38,854 nucleotides of DNA, taken from positions 1 through 38,854 of the IMG/VR virus record IMGVR_UViG_3300010885_024459; one strand, given 5' to 3'. The notes beneath the pieces were generated by a model. That model searched no databases. It was given only the letters and a program-made list of their open reading frames with translations, and was not told the origin of the DNA. Source of the DNA: a virus. How positions within the stretch are numbered: the stretch's first letter is position 1; the number at the start of each line of letters is the position of its first letter. Both the position numbers and the translations under genes were made by a program. Positions 37,092 to 38,854 of the stretch are shown in pieces.

Positions 37092-38854
37092 TGCAGATTG
37101 GTCGATGTTGTCATTGCAGCCCGCCAAACGGAGTGACAATACGCGCCTTTGAACCTGCGGACGGTGAACTGGTTTGGGAGCGTCTACTGCTGTATCCAGC
37201 GGTGGCGACTGACGGATCAATCTGGGGAACGGCACAGCAAGTCGATACATCGACGGCATCCAGATATTTCGCTATTTTCAGCATGGGGTCAGTTGGTGCT
37301 CCGTTGACATACAGAGCGACAGCATTGCCGTCTGGGGCAGTGCGATATAAGCAGTGGGTTCGGCAAATTAACGCGACCACTGGACTGACGATTCAAGACT
37401 CTGCCAGATACTGGTATTACTCAACATCAGCACCGAACACCGTAGATGGAACCACCGGGGCCTTTTGGTTTTGGGAGCTTGGATACGGCACCGACGTTAC
37501 AAGGTTTGAGCCATTCGTGCAGGACTTTTGCACGATCAATTCTGACGGGAACAAGGTATCACCGAGAACAAAAGATTTGTCGTCGATCATTGGCTCGCCA
37601 CGGATTGCAGTGTGGAACACATCAGACACGACGTTCACGCGATCGTATACGCTTATCGCGACACCGTTACCGCAAGCATCGATTACCGCGACGGTCACCG
37701 TGGAAAACAATACGATCCACGGTGAAGCATCAGCGGCGATCACGGGCATGCAGGGCAAAACTGCCAGCACATGGGCCAGCGATCTGGAGGCGGCGTTCCC
37801 GGATCATATTGTTTCGGTAACCGCAACCGGTGGACCATACCCGTACAAGGACATCGAATTTGAAATTGAATGGGAACACGATGTTTATCACCTGAAACAC
37901 ATTACGCTCAATCAACTTCCGTCCGGTGCGGTGTATTGGCGGAACATGATTTCAGGCGACATCATCGCATGGAAAACCACACAGGGCGACAGCGACGGTG
38001 AGCGATGGCAATTTATCGACGAAACGTCATGTCTCGGGATATCAAAGTTTGTCACCAGTTTCGGATTTTACCTGCAGCGGATTACGCTGGACAGCGACAC
38101 ACCGGTCAGCACATTTACCACAGACTGGACAGTGCGACTGAATGAAACGAGAACAACGGCGAGAAATCCAGTATCCGAAGCTGTTGTGTGGTGGCAGCCT
38201 GCGATTCGTGGCAGCAGTCTAATCGTCTCACATCCGCCCGTGAGAGTAAACGGGCAGGCATCTGGTGAATACAGTGTCAGCACGAAACTGGATCTGTCTG
38301 ACGGATCAATCACGGATCATGGTGAGTTTACCGCACGGTATCCAAGACGCCTGACGCATGCGGCGGACGCTCAGTATTTCCAAACTGGGATTGAGGACAG
38401 GTTCGAGCATCTGACAATCAGCAACCCAACTACCACAGCCGGCGGCGAGTGTCAGACACACACATGGCGGGGGCACAGACTTCTGTCAGGTTTCACTGAA
38501 TCAGATATCGATGCAGAAGGTCCGTACGGTTTCGGTCATGTGGCTGATGCGGATCAGCTTTACTGGATCGGTGGTAAATGGCTGCCGACAGTGACGGCAA
38601 TTCCATCGACGAATCAAGTATCAATTGTTGTGGCGACCAGTGGTGCCAATGCGGGTTTGATTGCAAACATTAACGGCGATAGGGCAATTGCTGATAATGT
38701 GCCATCTGGTGATTCGTGGTTCGCCTCACAGTATTGGCGGCTGAACTATTTTCGTCCATCAGTAGCATTGTGTCGCTGGAAGTCATCCGTTCTGCAATGG
38801 CGTTTCGCATGGTGGGCGCAAGGGGTAACGCCAGCTCCGAACACGACACCGACA
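37091..38854 (+). CDS. Large beta-rich tail or host-recognition protein, cut by the window edge
   Basis: The frame is open from 37091 to the edge, 588 codons, with no stop, so the protein is longer than 588 residues. It begins with RCCHCSP, suggesting a small zinc knuckle. Much of it reads as beta-sandwich domains (AFWFWELGYGTDVTRFEPFVQDF; DIEFEIEWEHDVYHLKHITLNQLPSGAVYWRNM). As the gene farthest downstream of the tape measure it is likely the tail tip or receptor-binding protein. The true length is unknown. Confidence 0.65.
   Translation, partial: MQIGRCCHCSPPNGVTIRAFEPADGELVWERLLLYPAVATDGSIWGTAQQVDTSTASRYFAIFSMGSVGAPLTYRATALPSGAVRYKQWVRQINATTGLTIQDSARYWYYSTSAPNTVDGTTGAFWFWELGYGTDVTRFEPFVQDFCTINSDGNKVSPRTKDLSSIIGSPRIAVWNTSDTTFTRSYTLIATPLPQASITATVTVENNTIHGEASAAITGMQGKTASTWASDLEAAFPDHIVSVTATGGPYPYKDIEFEIEWEHDVYHLKHITLNQLPSGAVYWRNMISGDIIAWKTTQGDSDGERWQFIDETSCLGISKFVTSFGFYLQRITLDSDTPVSTFTTDWTVRLNETRTTARNPVSEAVVWWQPAIRGSSLIVSHPPVRVNGQASGEYSVSTKLDLSDGSITDHGEFTARYPRRLTHAADAQYFQTGIEDRFEHLTISNPTTTAGGECQTHTWRGHRLLSGFTESDIDAEGPYGFGHVADADQLYWIGGKWLPTVTAIPSTNQVSIVVATSGANAGLIANINGDRAIADNVPSGDSWFASQYWRLNYFRPSVALCRWKSSVLQWRFAWWAQGVTPAPNTTPT

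Overview
The window is most of a temperate, tailed double-stranded DNA phage (or integrated prophage) with HK97-type head genes and siphovirus-type tail genes. Codon and protein style, together with a phage-borne CsrA, a papain-like peptidase and small lipoproteins, suggest a Planctomycetota-like or similar Gram-negative host. That host call is an inference, not a demonstration. The right edge cuts an open tail gene and the left edge cuts a small zinc-finger gene, so the phage continues on both sides.

Layout. Positions 1-10613 are a leftward (minus-strand) early operon, tightly packed with ATGA or TGATG stop-start overlaps. Reading from its start at the right: a MerR-like helix-turn-helix protein, an HNH endonuclease, a DUF3102-like protein, several small unknown or membrane proteins, CsrA, a large unknown protein, an IbrB/ParB-like and IbrA/PAPS-reductase-like pair, a PD-(D/E)XK-type nuclease, a replication protein that carries an origin-like cluster of iterons and a 44-bp palindrome inside its gene, a helicase-loader-like protein, a small HExxH metallopeptidase, a metallophosphoesterase, and a tRNA-like RNA. 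Positions 10614-11084 are a control region: tRNA-Leu(CAG), a 20-bp inverted repeat, twin operator-like sites and a possible attachment core. A rightward tyrosine recombinase follows at 11085.

From 12093 to the right edge everything reads rightward. First come lipoproteins, a papain-like peptidase, small membrane (holin-like) proteins and tail-fibre-like proteins. Then come HNH, terminase small and large subunits, portal and ClpP-type protease. After an inserted module come major capsid protein, an unknown small protein, a glycosyltransferase, head-tail connectors, major tail protein, tail assembly chaperone with a probable -1 frameshift, tape measure and distal tail proteins.

The most unusual part is 24809-27528, inserted between the protease and capsid genes. 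It holds a structured leader, a 188-aa protein with a RAMP/Cas7-like glycine-rich C-terminal loop, a 161-aa winged-helix-like basic protein, and an FkbM-like methyltransferase. Between and after the first two proteins lie two non-coding arrays. Each array is two blocks of 14 pentamers (14 x 5 = 70 nt; one block has 13 clear units plus one degenerate unit) with consensus GAC followed by two variable bases. The two blocks of each array are separated by a linker with a shared core (GGTGGCTYGCG). The exact length, fixed 5-nt phase and variable dinucleotides look like a programmed array rather than decayed satellite DNA. I propose a two-protein, RNA-array system in which the variable dinucleotides could form a discontinuous guide. 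This is an inference from sequence alone.
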